Shown piece by piece: positions 33,401-46,235 of a stretch of 64,000 bases of DNA; position 1 is the first letter of the stretch, and each line of letters starts with the position of its first letter. The translations under genes were made by a program, and so were the position numbers. Below the pieces are notes generated by a model that was given only the letters and a program-made list of their open reading frames with translations, made no database searches and was not told the DNA's origin. Origin of the DNA: Gnetum montanum. Lineage: Eukaryota > Streptophyta > Gnetopsida > Gnetales > Gnetaceae. The DNA lies in the NCBI GenBank assembly GCA_015680685.1, contig MNCI01015611.1, forward strand, positions 521,965 to 585,964. Direction: 5' to 3'.

Positions 33401-36400
33401 GATAAAATCTTGAACGAAAATGTCAAAAGATGAAGTTGCATAAATGTAGTTTCTATTAGATGATTTATACTTCCAACAGTTGAAGATTTAGATTTTAAGA
33501 TTGAAGTATGCAAAATATTCATAGGCAAGGAAGCTAAATTTCACATTGCTGACATTGTTGCAATCTGCAATGGAATGTGAAAGGGCATTCTACCAAAGTA
33601 GATTTGGGTTGAAGCTTTTTAATGAAGCCTAAAATGATGAGGAATGTATGGCTTTTAAAAAAAATAGAAAAATAAAAACAATCAGGAATGAGCATGAGAA
33701 CCATATAGATGAGAATAAGATTTAATGACATGGCACAAGATATTATGAGAATGGCATGATGATCGTGGAGGAATCTTAACTTTGAGCAGCACAGATGGAT
33801 TAAAGGGTGCATTAATACCCTGATTGGAACCAAAAAGAAGTTCTTCCTATAGTGGGCTCATGCAAAAAATAATCTCATATCTTCCTTTAAATGCAATCTT
33901 GCATTTCATGGTTTCAAATTATGTGTGATTATATTAAGCTATGCACAGTTCGGAGTTTGGATTCTATGGCTAGTTGGTTAACTTGTCACTTATGTTAGAT
34001 CATTAGGGTACATAAAAATATTCATCAACTTAATTCCCTCACAACATTGTTCCTACTAGAGTATGTACCATAACTAAACAAGGAAGCATTACTAGCAACA
34101 ATGTTGTCTTGATATTATTTGACACTTCAAGAAAGCAATGTGTCCACTTCTATATCTAGAAGAGAATACACAATTAATAGAATCCTTTTAAGTTATATAT
34201 ATGTATTTAATAGAACATCTAAAACTTCAAATAAGGATAAGCAAGTAAACAACCTATCTACATTGGTGGTGAATGACAATATATCTAGGGAGTGCCTCAC
34301 CACCAAACTTCTCATGATTTAGTACAAGGTCTGATGTGGAATCACACCTCAATTATTGAATCTAGGTTACCTTACATATCTATGATGATTACAAAATCAG
34401 GCCCCATGCAGTTCTATACATGAAGGGATGATGAGAGGGACAAAGAGGTTTCTAATACTTAAGTGTCATAGACAAACAACTCAAAGTATTTTGTGATCCT
34501 TGAATCATAGGAAGGAACTAAGGTAACTATTGACCATGATACCTTTCTAATAATTCTTCCCCATACAAAAGAAACAACATCATTAAAGTGAAATCTAAGA
34601 TAAGCATTAAGAGTATATTTCTCCTACAGGATCAAAATCCATCAAATTTGAGGATTGATCCATCTCAAATGATGTTAGACTCAAAGAAAATTACCAACTT
34701 GAAAGTTCTATTACACCCCTCCAACCAAGGACTCACATGAAATGCATAGATCACTTGGTGGAGCCAAGAAACCATCCCTACTTCATGATGAAAGAGATAA
34801 GACCAAGCCAAAGGATCAATATTACTAACACATCCCTTAGATCATTCTTTTATCAAATCTAAGAGACTTGTTCTCTAACATAGTCCCTTACCTACACAAG
34901 AAAATGTGCTTCTCTCTTACAAGTCTAGTTGAGATCCTCCAAATTGCTATCAATGTCCATCAATGAGGATTTTTTTTTTCAAATCAATTTGAATGTCCAT
35001 CAAGATTAATTTTCAATTGTAATAATGAACTTTCCAAACCTCATCTCAAACAAAGCATGCTCTGAGAGTAATACCTCAACAAGAAATCCAAAATTTGTTA
35101 GAAATCCAAGTTCTACATTTGGCCTTAAGAATAATGAGTCTTGCCAATCCCACCAACTATGTCTATACCAAACTCACTATTGTTAGATCATAAGTTTTTG
35201 TTGCTGGGAAGGAAGTAACACAAACTCCTCCTCCTTAACAAGGTTCATAGGTAGATGAAATGTGCCAGCCTTGTAATCATAGGATTAACCAATCTCACAA
35301 ATCAAACTACCATTTTGGCACAACATACTTGTATCTATATTAATTAAGAAGATTAAATATGTTTAAAAAACTTCTTCAGGATGTAACAAATACATATTGC
35401 ACATCCACTACCATTTGAAAATAAGTATGTTCAACATAGAGTTTAATTGTTCAAATCTTGTAGCAAATTGTGGATGGCTAGGGGATTCACCCTAGGATAG
35501 TTCTAATCTTAACCCATCATCCATAGCAACTGCACACCACAAAAGAGATCACAATATGAAGTCTACTAATAATATATGATTATACTACTATAGGGAACAA
35601 GACAAGCACTATTCTTTATGAAGTAATTTAGAATAAACAAAAGCACTTGGTAAGCTTCCATAGGACATGTCTTTACCACTAAATATAGGAAACATATAAG
35701 TCCATAGGATTCATAACCCTTTCCAAGCTAAGAATGACTAAACAATAAAATCAATCATTAGGAAATTATGCTGCTATCAATTTGGAGGGATTTGAAAGAT
35801 CATCATTATGAGGTTTCTTCCCATAGTAAGTCCACTATCTAATCTACATCATATCCATCATACATGTTAAGGAAGAACCACCTAGCCCACAAGGCCACAC
35901 TACATAACAACTTTACATTATGGAAAGACAAGGATTAAAAGTATTACCCATCATTATAACTTTAAGAACCAAAGGCAATGTGCTAATATGTCCATCTTTG
36001 AAGCTACCACAAGGAAAATTTAAAATGAACCAAGATCAAACCTTACTTTAATGATCTCACAATACATTGCATGAACTCCTAATCATTTGTAATAAACAAA
36101 GCTATAACATAGATACCACTGAAACTGACCATTAGAACTAATAGAGAAAAATGAAAACATGATAGAATGAGTGATTTAAGTGCATTATTAGAATATCCAT
36201 CATTTCCCATTATGGAACCTTAAGGCATTTACCACTCCAAGGCCATTAATATCTAGCAAGGCCAAGGATACTCTTTCATGTCTTCTACTCCTTCAAACAT
36301 TGGATGAAATCCAAAACTAGCAATACTCCTTTATAAGTGCTCACCCAAAGTACTAATAGGTAAATAAATCATGATGCATGAAGTTGTTCTATTGCAGTAT

Positions 36401-36916
36401 TAGCACTACAAAATTCACATCCTAATATTCAATTCATTGTTATCTTTAGAGAACTTATCTTTCCTCAAGATATAGTATTAATGGAAACAATCGAGATCCC
36501 ACTATCTCAACATTTTTTAATTTATGTTGCTTGCAAGGCTAAGATAACAACTCAAAACAAAATATTTAGAAGAGGTCATATGTAGCATACAAATCTAACA
36601 ATGCATCTAATGGGCATAATTAAAAGCTAAAGAAATATAACATTATGTAAATGCTACAAATTGTAAGACCTTAATCATATGCGTAGAGATCAATCATACA
36701 AGAGCACACATAGAAAACCATGATACTTTCACATAAATGAGCTCTCAATTCACAAGTATGAAGGAATTAGAACATGTTCAAAATTCTAAAGAGCCATGAT
36801 CATCAAGGGAATCCAACTACAAATACCTAACCTCATCAACATAAGGGATTTGATAAGATCATAAGATGGTGTAAAGAGAGAATTCACAACCTTATCTTGC
36901 ATTAGCAAAGAGAAGA
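33401..36916. other. Anonymous AT-rich decayed DNA, left of element B
   Basis: No coding similarity, no LTR ends and no RNA gene recognised. It may be the decayed rest of element E or older repeats. A stretch at about 34150-34300 resembles 51610-51734. It continues on the other side of element B at 50325. Confidence 0.4.
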
Positions 36917-36921
36917 CCAAG
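36917..36921. repeat. Left target-site duplication of element B (ccaag)
   Basis: ccaag here and at 50320-50324 directly flank the two LTR ends. Confidence 0.92.
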
Positions 36922-37785
36922 TGATGAAGTGTCATTAGTCGATGCATCGACTAGGCCACGTATACGGGGCCGTGTATACGTGGCCACGTCGACGTGGTCC
37001 CATTTACGTGGAGCCTATTTTGGCCTATAAATAAGAGGGCCTTCTGCCTCACTTAGGTACCTTTTTTTCAATTGTAGCGAAGCTTTTGCAGTTTGTTCCC
37101 ACACGAGATAGAATATTTTCCAAGTGCCCGCAATAGGTGTAAGAAAAGTGACCGGCTCTTTATTCAAGCGTTGATGTATCTAAGCCCATTGGCGTGATGG
37201 CAATAAAGATGAACTCTTCAAGCATTCCTTGTAGCATTTGGACTTAACCATTTAATGCATTCAATAGTTTAATATGTTTATGCTTTGATAATTACTTAAG
37301 TTTCTATTATTGTTATTTTAATTGTTGTCGCTCCCTTATAGTTCGTAAAAGCCATAAGTACGATCATCTTGAATGTAAACCCAACGTTTGGTAACCCAGT
37401 GACGCTTAATGCCGGGTAACCCAGTAGTGTTTAGGGAATGCTTAGAACGTGCTCAGAAGATGAGATCGAATACTTATGCTAGGAGTAGTTAGGATATAGA
37501 TTAAGATAATCATAGATTATTTAATATTCTAGCCTTGCTTTCCAAGATTATTAGACACCAAAAGATAAGTAAAAAGCTATAAAAATCATTAGCCTTAATC
37601 TCACTTAACCATTGCAAACAAACATCACAAGTGAGATTAGGAAGACAATGCCCATTCTAACCCAGGGTTTCACTAGTTAGGGTCTGGTGTATATTAAGTG
37701 CTTACAGTCTATGAAATTTGACCAAGTCGCATGTGAACACCCATGATTTGTATGGTTGGGCGTAGGGGTACCTAGCCGCTCATCA
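36922..37785 (+). repeat. Element B 5' LTR
   Basis: TGATGA...TCATCA. The U3 has the inverted repeat CCACGTATAC...GTATACGTGG (36957-36984) followed by ACGTCGACGT, then TATAAATA at 37026-37033. An AATAAAG near 37203 may be the polyadenylation signal. Confidence 0.94.
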
Positions 37786-37786
37786 T

Positions 37787-37804
37787 TGGTGCCATTGCCG
37801 AGGA
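37787..37804 (+). other. Element B primer-binding site
   Basis: tggtgccattgccgagga, one base after the LTR end; this is the best-kept copy in the window. Plant Tat/Athila-type elements have a closely similar site. Confidence 0.85.
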
Positions 37805-37950
37805 CTATTAGTCTTACATGCATCATCTAACCTTAGTGAAACTATCATTCACATCGTTGGAACAGACCCAGGATAGCAACATTTATGCATGCTAGGCGGA
37901 TTAAAGTAAACATAAGGTACACTAATTAAATGGATTATCTAACATCCAAT

Positions 37951-40010
37951 TTGACTTCTTCTCACAGGCGAGATGTATCCAACCCACCGATGCCACAAGA
38001 ATATCGGGTGGTATACAAGCATCTCGATGAATATGTTCCTAACTTCACATTCATCCTACATCAGGATGAGCATCTGTGATGGTGGGACATGGAGGGCAAC
38101 ATCATACTACCACCCGACCGATCAGCTCCTGCAATGCTATTTCAAAATCTTGCTAGACTGGGCATCCAGGACCGTGGAGTGGACTACATCATGGAGGACC
38201 ATGACTACAGGGACTATCGTCCCACTGAGGCTCAATGAGCATGAGACCAGTAGCAGGCAGAAAGATATCAACACCTGAAGGGGAAATAATTCAGTAACCC
38301 CTTATTCTCGCAAGGGTTGTAGGACGATGGGGATCCTATCTTTCATGATTCCCATTTGACCGAACTTCCCCTGGGGTAGCAAATCCTTTAGTCCATCATT
38401 CAAAGTAAGCCTCCAAGTGATCAAGATCCTCACATGGATGGAGGGTCACATAGCAAGGATGGGCAGGATGATCGAGGTCATCATCAGGGTAGATGAGGAG
38501 ATCGACACCGGAGTGGCAACAATTCCTCTTCTTCTTCTCCATCCTCTTGCTCTCTTATACCCTCATCCAGCTCAGGCTCTGAGCGTAACCAGGGTAGAAA
38601 GGAGCGAAAGGATAGTGGTCGAAAGGTTCAAAAGGGACAACTTGAGGAAACATGCGATCAATCGCATGATGCTCGCCGACATGAAAGGAGGGGTAGCCAA
38701 AATCATCACAGACATCATGGTCCTCAGCAAGACTATGGCTCAGATGAGCCATTGTTGGCTACTCAGAGCATGATCCAGATTGCCAAGGCAGTTCAAATTC
38801 CTAGTAGGCATGTGAAGGATAGTCAGATCAAGGGTGTTGATATGAACAACATCCCCAGATTTGAAGGGGGATACAACTGTGATCTGCAAACTCACTTGTA
38901 GGCATTCCATGACGCCTGCACCCTATAGAACATTGACAATGATTGGCAGAAGTTGAATCTATTCCCTCGCACACTCATCAAGGAAGAAAAAAGCTGGTAC
39001 CGGTCCTTGGAACCATAATCAATCAGAAGATGGAGTATGATGCTTGAGATTTTCAATGATAAGTATCACACATACTTCAGAGTGGTGAACCTGAGACATC
39101 AGATCCAAGGGTGAAAGCAAGGTAATCATGAACCCTTGGATGCAGCCATGAGCAGTTACTATTCACTACTACATCGGTGCCCTAGTCATGGCTACTCTCA
39201 GTAGGCACAGCTTCGTCACATCATTGATGGGATCCATTTTGAAATGTAGACCCTTGCTGTGTACACCCAAGGATGACTGTCGGAGCTAAGGGCCCATCAA
39301 TTGCAGCACCTCATTGAGCAGGTGTCCAAGGAGGAAGGGGAACTTAGAAAAAAGGAGAGTGCAAAAGAATTCAACCAGGATCCTTCTCTCAGAAAAAGGG
39401 AAGTCCGATTTTATGAAGATGAGGAGGAATCACCACTAAAAGCAGCAATGAATCGAAAGACCTTGCCTTTACAAAAGTTTGCATCTGAAATATCGGCAAA
39501 GGTTGATAAGATGTGGGACTCTTTGGACGAAAAATTCCAAAGTGTGCTGAAAATTGAAGAGGAGTCCAGAGAACAGGGTAATAATCGCAATCAATGCAGG
39601 AAGAAGGAAGCTGAACATGCCCAATATAAGGGTAAGGGCAAAGTTGCTGTAGCAGAGTAGGTTGCAGACTCTAACACCAAGGAAGATGATGAATGTGACA
39701 TATGCCAATATGAACATCCCAAGGGATGTTGCCCTGTGGTGTTACATCTTCAAGAGTCTGGGGTGTATGCATTGAATCCTCACTTGGTGAAGAGACAAAC
39801 ACCCCAAATGTTACCTTACCCACAAGGCAACCCAAGGCAATTCCACCAACAGCAAAAATACTATCCAAGTGGAGCACCACCGCAACCTTATGAATACTTC
39901 CAGCAATGGTAACACCCACAAGTGTGGGGGATGCCACCTCCAAGGTAGCAATACCCTTACAAACAGCTAGATCCCTATGGGTACTATGTTCAAAAACTGG
40001 TCTCTCCATG
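37951..40010 (+). pseudogene. Element B gag
   Basis: The start codon corresponding to ATG in A, C and E is TTG (37951). The reading then runs TSSHRRDVSNPPMPQEYRVV... with TGA or TAG where relatives have Trp or Gln. The capsid core is at about 38855-39115: FEGGYNCDLQTHL, FHDACTL, SWYRSLEP and FNDKYHTYFRVVNLR, then YYSLLHRCPSHGYS. A Glu/Lys-rich helix follows (39301-39660), then CDICQYEHPKGCC near 39700, a compact Cys/His motif close to a zinc knuckle (C-x2-C-x3-H-x4-C), and a Gln/Tyr/Pro-rich tail. Confidence 0.8.
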
Positions 40011-40415
40011 AGACTCTTTCAATCATGCGGCCTTCCCAAGTTATTACCACCCCCCGGAGTATTTTTGATCTCAATCTCCATCACCCAGGGGTGAAAACCC
40101 ACATCTCTTCTATCCTCCATCACCTTCTCCTATCACTCCTTCTCCATAACATCCCACTCAGTTGCCACCTACTCCACTGATGTAGGGAGACATACTGCCA
40201 CAACCACAGCAACGAAATGCTACGAGGGCTGTCAACCTACAACCAACACCTCAGCCAAGTGGATCGGAGCCCAAACCACAAAAATGTCCTTTTTCCAGCC
40301 TAATAATCTGAACATACCCTCACATACACTTGTGGCCAGTGCATCTGAACCTTCAAGAGCCTGCACTATTTCATCACTCGAGTAGCCTTCAAGTCAACCA
40401 CACTCCAACATCCAG

Positions 40416-40802
40416 ATGATCATGCTTACACATGCTATGATCGACTGGATCAAGGTAGGTCATCTTCCCCAAAAATTGACTGATCCAAGAAGCCCCCTCA
40501 GCTATCTTCAAGTGGTAGGGAATGAGCCACACAAAGATCTTTTGGACTTGGGGTCAAGAGTCAATTTGATCTCTCATGACATGTACAAGAACTGGAACTT
40601 GCCCCTGCTAAAGAAGAGCAAAGTTCAACTTGAGTTAGCAGACCAATCCATCACCGTTCCCTTGGCATTGGTGGAGGACATTGTGACCATCGTTTGTGGG
40701 TGGTCCTATCCTGTTGATTTCTTGGTCATCCGTGTGGAGAACTACAAGGGGAACTTCCCAATCATCATGGGAAGAGCCTGGCTGAGCACAATGGATGCAT
40801 GA
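40416..40802 (+). pseudogene. Element B protease (retropepsin)
   Basis: An open stretch of 129 codons. LLDLGSRVNLIS is the active-site loop in the D-L-G-[AS] form usual for plant Athila/Tat elements. ITVPLALVEDI, FLVI and GNFPIIMGRAWLSTMDA form the rest of the fold, including the hydrophobic-G-R-x-W flap-side motif. It would process the Gag-Pol polyprotein. The reading is cut from its neighbours by stops. Confidence 0.82.
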
Positions 40803-41057
40803 CTAGGACTTTGAGATCTATCCCTTGAAATTTCAAAAGAAAATCCTTTCGGAAAGATCAAGAAGAAGCATGTTTCATGCATCGCGTATAGTGACTCAGG
40901 CTACAACTGTGTCTAGCAGTTATGATCTACTAAGTGGATATCCATTCAAGCATGCAGTCGGTGTACCAAGGAATCACCTATTCAATAGTGTCTGTATGCA
41001 GCAGCCACCAACCAAGAGGGCACCCAGTGACTGACAGCTAATCCTACTAGCAGTGCA

Positions 41058-42690
41058 TTGTGCATGGAACCATATGAGGGGCTTGTACAAGCCTATGTTA
41101 AAAGCATGGATGAAATGGAAGAGGTTCATCAACAGGTCTCCACTGTTGATGACCATGATGACTGGGGGAAGCTCCAAATCCTTGAAAGCTTCAAACAAGA
41201 GCCCCTAGAGCTCAAGTCTTTACCGGCTCACTTGGAATATGCATTTTTGCAAAATGGAAAGCCGGTAATTATTAATACCACCCTTGCTCCTGAACAGAAA
41301 AAGAAATTGATGAAGGTGATGAACAAATGGGATGCTGCATTTGCATGGTCATATCCTGAGTTAACTAGAGTTGATCCTAGGGTCTACCAACATCATATCT
41401 ATATTGACCCCTCCATGAAGCCATGATGACAGCCACAAAGATGATTGAACCCCAAACTGAAGTAGGTCGTCAAAGATGAAATCGAACAATTGCTAAAGAC
41501 AAGGTTCATCTATACTATTGTTGATAGCGAATGGGTTAGCCCACTCATTATTGTGCTGAAGAAAGGTGGAAAATGGAGGTTCTATATTAATTTTTGATTG
41601 CTCAACATGGCCACCTTCAAGGATCACTTTCCACTCCCATTTGTGGACCAAGTGTTGGACACCATTTTAGGGCACTACTTTTATAGCTTTTTGGATGGTT
41701 ATAGTAGCTATAACCAGATCCAAATTGCACCAGAGGACCAGGCCAAAATAACTTTCACAAGTCCATGAGGGACTTTCGCATACAAGAATATGGCTTTTGG
41801 CCTGTGTAATGCACCTGCCACGTTCCAATGCCTTGTCCTCAGCATCTTCTAGTAATAGATTAGCAATGGGGTAGAGGTCTTCATGGATGACTTCTCTACC
41901 CATGGGGCCACATTCGAGCAAGCCTTGGACCACCTTGAGCAAGTTCTGAAAAGGTGTGTAGACACTAATCTGTGGCTCAATTGGCAGAAAAGCCATTTGA
42001 TGGTCCAAGAAGGCATTGTGCTAGGGCATCGCATCTCACAGACAAGGATTAGTGTGGATCTTGAAAAGATCAGGGTCATCCAAGGAATCACCTATCAACC
42101 AAGCACTGTAAAAGATGTGCGGCCATTCCTTGGCCATACTAGTTACTATCGGTACTTCATTGAAAACTTCTCGAAGATTGCCAAGCCATTGGTAGAACTT
42201 ACAAAGAAGGATGCTCCATTCATTTGGACCAAGGAATGTGAATCTGCATTCCAATTCCTTAAACAGAAACTCATAGAAACTCCAGGCCCTTCCACATCCT
42301 AATTGGTAGCACTTGATTGGTCCAGGCCCTTCCACATCATGATGGATGCATCTAATTATGCCTTGCGAGCCATGCTTACACAATGTGATGATCAGAACGT
42401 CCATATTATATCCACTATGCAAGCCATAGCATTGTGGGTGCTCAGCTTAACTACGCCACCACCACAAAGGAGTTGATGGTGGTGGTGTTCGCCTTGGAAA
42501 AATTCCAACACTATGTGCTCGGATACAAGGTGTTTGTGCATACTAATCACAGTGCTATTTAGTTCCTGATGAACAAACCAATAGTGAGCCCTTGCAGCAT
42601 CCGGTGGCTGGTGATTCTTCAGGAGTTTGATCTCACCATGGTAGACCAGAAGGGGACCGAGAATGTGGTGGCTGACCACTTGTCTTGATT
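41058..42690 (+). pseudogene. Element B reverse transcriptase and RNase H
   Basis: 41058-41426 is the linker and N-terminal RT. After stops, the fingers and palm follow: KKGGKWRFYINF, DHFPLPFVDQVLD, YFYSFLDGYSSYNQIQIAPEDQAK (first catalytic Asp), FGLCNAPATFQ, and EVFMDDFS with the catalytic Asp pair at 41886-41891. 41910-42300 is the thumb and connection (GHRIS...LGHTSYYRYFI). RNase H starts at about 42300 with FHIMMDASNYAL, then passes through two frame shifts (HHHKGVDGGG region), and ends near 42690. The key catalytic residues seen are intact, but stops make the gene non-functional. Confidence 0.88.
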
Positions 42691-42739
42691 ACGATGGGAT
42701 GACACAGAAGAGGAGGAGCCCCTCTCTGACCAATTTCCA

Positions 42740-44077
42740 TATGAACTCCTCTTTGCAGGTGCAGTCGATCCGCGAGTGCCCAAGGAATCCCCTTGGTTCA
42801 ACCACATCCTCACCTACCTCACAACCCAGGAGTTGCCAAAGGAGTGGAACAATTAGCAAAAATAACAGTTTCCCCATAAGGCCAAGCGTTTCATGGAAAT
42901 CAACGCCCACCTTTATAAGGTGTGCACAGATGGCCTGGTTGGATGGTGTGTCCCTAATGACGATACATTACACGTTCTCCAAGATGTTCACAAGGGCCCT
43001 TGTGGGGGCCACTATGTTGGACACCGCACAGCCATTAAGATCCTGCTTGCAAGGTATTACTAGCCCATAATTTTCAGGGATGCACAATGGTTCGCCTGCT
43101 CCTGCGAACGATGCCAAAAAGATGGTGGGATGACAGCACGATTGGAGGGACCTCAACAGTGGATCCAACCACTGGAGCCCTTCGACATCTAGGGCATCAA
43201 CTTCATGGGAACCATCACGCCCTTGTCAAATGAAAAGGCATACATCATCGTAGTTATGGACTACTGCACAAAGTGGGTAGAAGCAGTAGCCATCGTCAAC
43301 TATTCTTCCAACACCACCGCATGATTTGTCCAACAACAAATCATCAACAGGTTTGGAATGCCACATGCACTCATTTCAAATAATGGGACTCATTTCACGG
43401 GTGTCACTTTTCAAAAACTCATGCAATACTTGGGGGTCACCCATAAATTTACAACACCCTATAACCCCCAAGCCAATGAGTAGGTCAAGGTCACTAATAG
43501 GGAGATCACCAAGATCCTTACCTAAACCATCAGCAAATACAGGAGGGATCGGAGTACCAAAATTAATGATGTCTTATGGGCCTATTGCTCCACTTGAAAA
43601 CTCCTTGTAGGGTACTCTCCCTATGAGTTAGTGTATGGAAAGTTACCAATACTTCCAATTCAAGCAGAACTCTGCACACTATCCACCACCAATGACTTAG
43701 GCCTTGACCTCCCACTAGCACAATGCAAGTGACTTATCAATTTAAGTGTGCTAGATGAGAACCGATTAGTGGCCCTGTTTTCAAATGAAATCCACAAGGC
43801 CTACAACAAAAAATGACATGATCTTAGGATTCATAAGGTCACATTCAGATGTGGAGACAAGGTGTTGTATTAGAACCCCTCACATGTATCTCAACTGACT
43901 AAGTTTCAAACACTGTGGGAGGGACCTTACATTGTCTCCAAAACCTTCCCATCTGAGGCCTTGCTTATCCACAAACCTGAGGACCCCACTAGGATGCAGT
44001 TGGTCAACCACCAACAACTGAAACCTTTCCGCGAACTCCATCCAACCAGTGATACTGCCCCATCATCACCAGGATAG
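42740..44077 (+). pseudogene. Element B integrase
   Basis: Zinc domain: HKGPCGGHYVGH... and CSCERCQKDGG (HHCC). In the catalytic core all three acidic residues are replaced: GINFMG (Asp to Asn at 43199), SNNGTHF (Asp to Asn at 43379) and VKVTNREI (Glu to Lys at 43487), each a G-to-A change. The C-terminal GPY/F-type module is present (LWEGPYIVSKTF). No chromodomain is seen. Reading ends at TAG 44075-44077. Confidence 0.88.
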
Positions 44078-45690
44078 CCTTGCTCCATTTTTTGCATCTC
44101 CTCCTTTCCACCCAGTCATCACGGAGACTGTCATCCCTGCTAATCCATTCCACTACAACCCTCACTATTTTGTAATTTTTTGTTTTACACTTTTTTGTTT
44201 TACACTTTTTTTTTCAACATTGCTCATACGTTTGCCAATTCTTGTTAATTTTTTCCTTTCTTTAATTATTTTCCATTTCTTTGTGTGTGTTTCATTTTCA
44301 TGTGATCCCTAATGCATTGTCTTATTATCATCGGGTGTCTTGTGCAGATGGTTTTCATTGTGATGGATCATGTACAATAGTCCACCTAGTTATCTGGCTC
44401 CCACCCTCGCATTGTTGTCCTTGGGCTTTACATCTATTCTCATCTCATAAAATCGGCAGTGAGTCCATGTCATCCATTCATTCACCCACTCCATGGTTTT
44501 CCTTCTATTGAGAACATGCAACCCCTTCACTTAAAAACATTTTAATTAATGTGTAACCTATGTAGTTCCTAGACTCAGGGATGATCCAATGGTTTGAATC
44601 AAGTGTGACTTCAAGGAAAATGCAACATTCGTCACTCTCTCCTGTCCCCCAGGTTGCTGGTGTGTCCTTACGACATTCCTACCACTCTACATTCTTCTCT
44701 CCAAGGAAGCTCCTGGGCAATTTGACCTTGCATGGTGTGGTCCTCACCGAAAAACTTATAAGAAAAAGGAAAAAAAAACAAAAACAACAAATAAACATGA
44801 GGATTCAAAGCACACCCCTTGGTCGAATGCATGCAAACACGCATGGGTCTTTGTATGGTGTGGTTCCCATGGAAAAACAAAAAAAACAATCATGACATCA
44901 CTATGTGGGAATTCAAAGCACACCCCTTCGACTACCTCTCATGAGCCACAAGTACTAGTTATGGGACTCCTTTTATCCCCTCTAGCTTAGTCCCATTTCA
45001 CTTCCTTCCTCTCACGTTTGTTGGAGTGGTGGTTCTCTATAGGTGCATTCCTGCCTCCTTGGGGGATGGCCGGGGCTTCGTCTGTTGCTGCGATGTCACT
45101 GTATGCAGATGGTTTTGGGTCTGAACTCAGGAACGGTTCTACCGGGTCCCTTAACCACAACTACACACGAGGTTTCATGTGATCGATGATTGGAATCTCC
45201 ATTCTCTTATCTCTTTCTTCACCCATTTCTCTCTGTACCTCACCTCATACCCATTTTATGTTACAAGAGTTCGTCGTGATTTCCATGGGCTTCTCATGCC
45301 TTGGCAGGATCTCTTGGGTAGGCGTATTAACTTGCGAACACCATTTCTTGGCCCCAGGGCCCATGGATCCCAGTGTTGAGGATATACAAGGGCTACTAAG
45401 GCTACCACCTTCTATGGGGAGGATCCACTTGCATATTCTTGGTCCTGCTTGTTAATTCTCCCATCCTTTGAATTTTGTGGTTGATTATTTTCAGGGTCCC
45501 ATTGCTCGATTTCTTCCCCGCGGAGTTCTTTTGCGTCACGTTCTCCTATTTTTGACTCTTTTTCAAGCCCCAATTACCTTCCTTCTATCCTCAACCATGA
45601 CCGGGCCACTCATGCACTTCAATCATTTCAATTTGGCATTTTAAATTCATCATTTTAGGCTTTTTCTGGGTTGGTTAACGTTGGTCAATA
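44078..45690 (+). other. Element B post-pol spacer
   Basis: Non-coding. It begins with a T-rich tract (44165-44290) also found in A and C at the same place, then a block with paired gtgtggttccc-like words and ggaattcaaagcacacccctt (partly repeated at 44806-44822 and 44910-44930). The conservation of non-coding blocks between A, B and C suggests a role in the element, unknown. Confidence 0.55.
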
Positions 45691-45701
45691 GGTGCACCCA
45701 C

Positions 45702-45795
45702 CTACGTATACGGGGCCCCGTATACACAACCCCCTATGTATATGTGGCCACGTATACGTGACCCCGTCGATGCAGCCCTAACTCCCTATATATAT
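45702..45795 (+). promoter_or_regulatory. Internal U3-like promoter block of element B
   Basis: Contains the perfect 20-base palindrome GTATACGGGGCCCCGTATAC (45706-45725), then GTATATGTGGCC, ACGTATACGTGACC and GTCGATGC, and a TATATATAT box (45787-45795). The LTR U3 of the same element (36957-37033) holds the same words, GTATACGGGGCC, GTATACGTGGCC and GTCGACGT, before its TATA box. It lies about 440 bases before the extra ORF. Promoter activity is inferred. Confidence 0.6.
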
Positions 45796-45938
45796 GCCCA
45801 CTGCACTTTGAAATTTCATCATTTTGAATCCAAATTGTGGGGATATTTTGCCATTTTTTCTACCTAACTCTTCCCTAAGCACCTACGTTCTATCATGCAC
45901 CCACATCAACCAATCCTTGCCCTTTTAAGCAACCAAAG

Positions 45939-46235
45939 GTATGCTCTNNNNNNNNNNNNNNNNNGGGGGGTGAAGCCTATGTGTAATTAAACTATGTGTA
46001 ATTAATTAATTAGTTAGTTAATTAAGACTTTGCATCTCTAAGAGAAGAAATGAAAATAACTATTTAAACTTCAACTCGTCCCTTGTTGTTTTTGGCTCTA
46101 ACCCATGAATTAACACTCCAGGATACTTAAAAGAATGCCCATGCCAACAACATAACCTAGTGGAACTGAGCAAGTGTATAAGGCCCATCTTGAGCTACTT
46201 ATGCACAGTCTAATGGTGGTTATGTTTGATTGTAG
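45939..46235 (+). other. Candidate 5'-UTR intron before the element B extra ORF, with an N run (45948-45964)
   Basis: AAAG/GTATGC donor at 45939 and a TTGATTGTAG/ATGG acceptor ending at 46235, so the start codon is the first codon of the next exon. The acceptor-plus-ATG arrangement is shared with A and M. Seventeen unknown bases, flanked by GGGGGG on the right, lie just inside the donor and may hide a longer gap. Confidence 0.5.
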
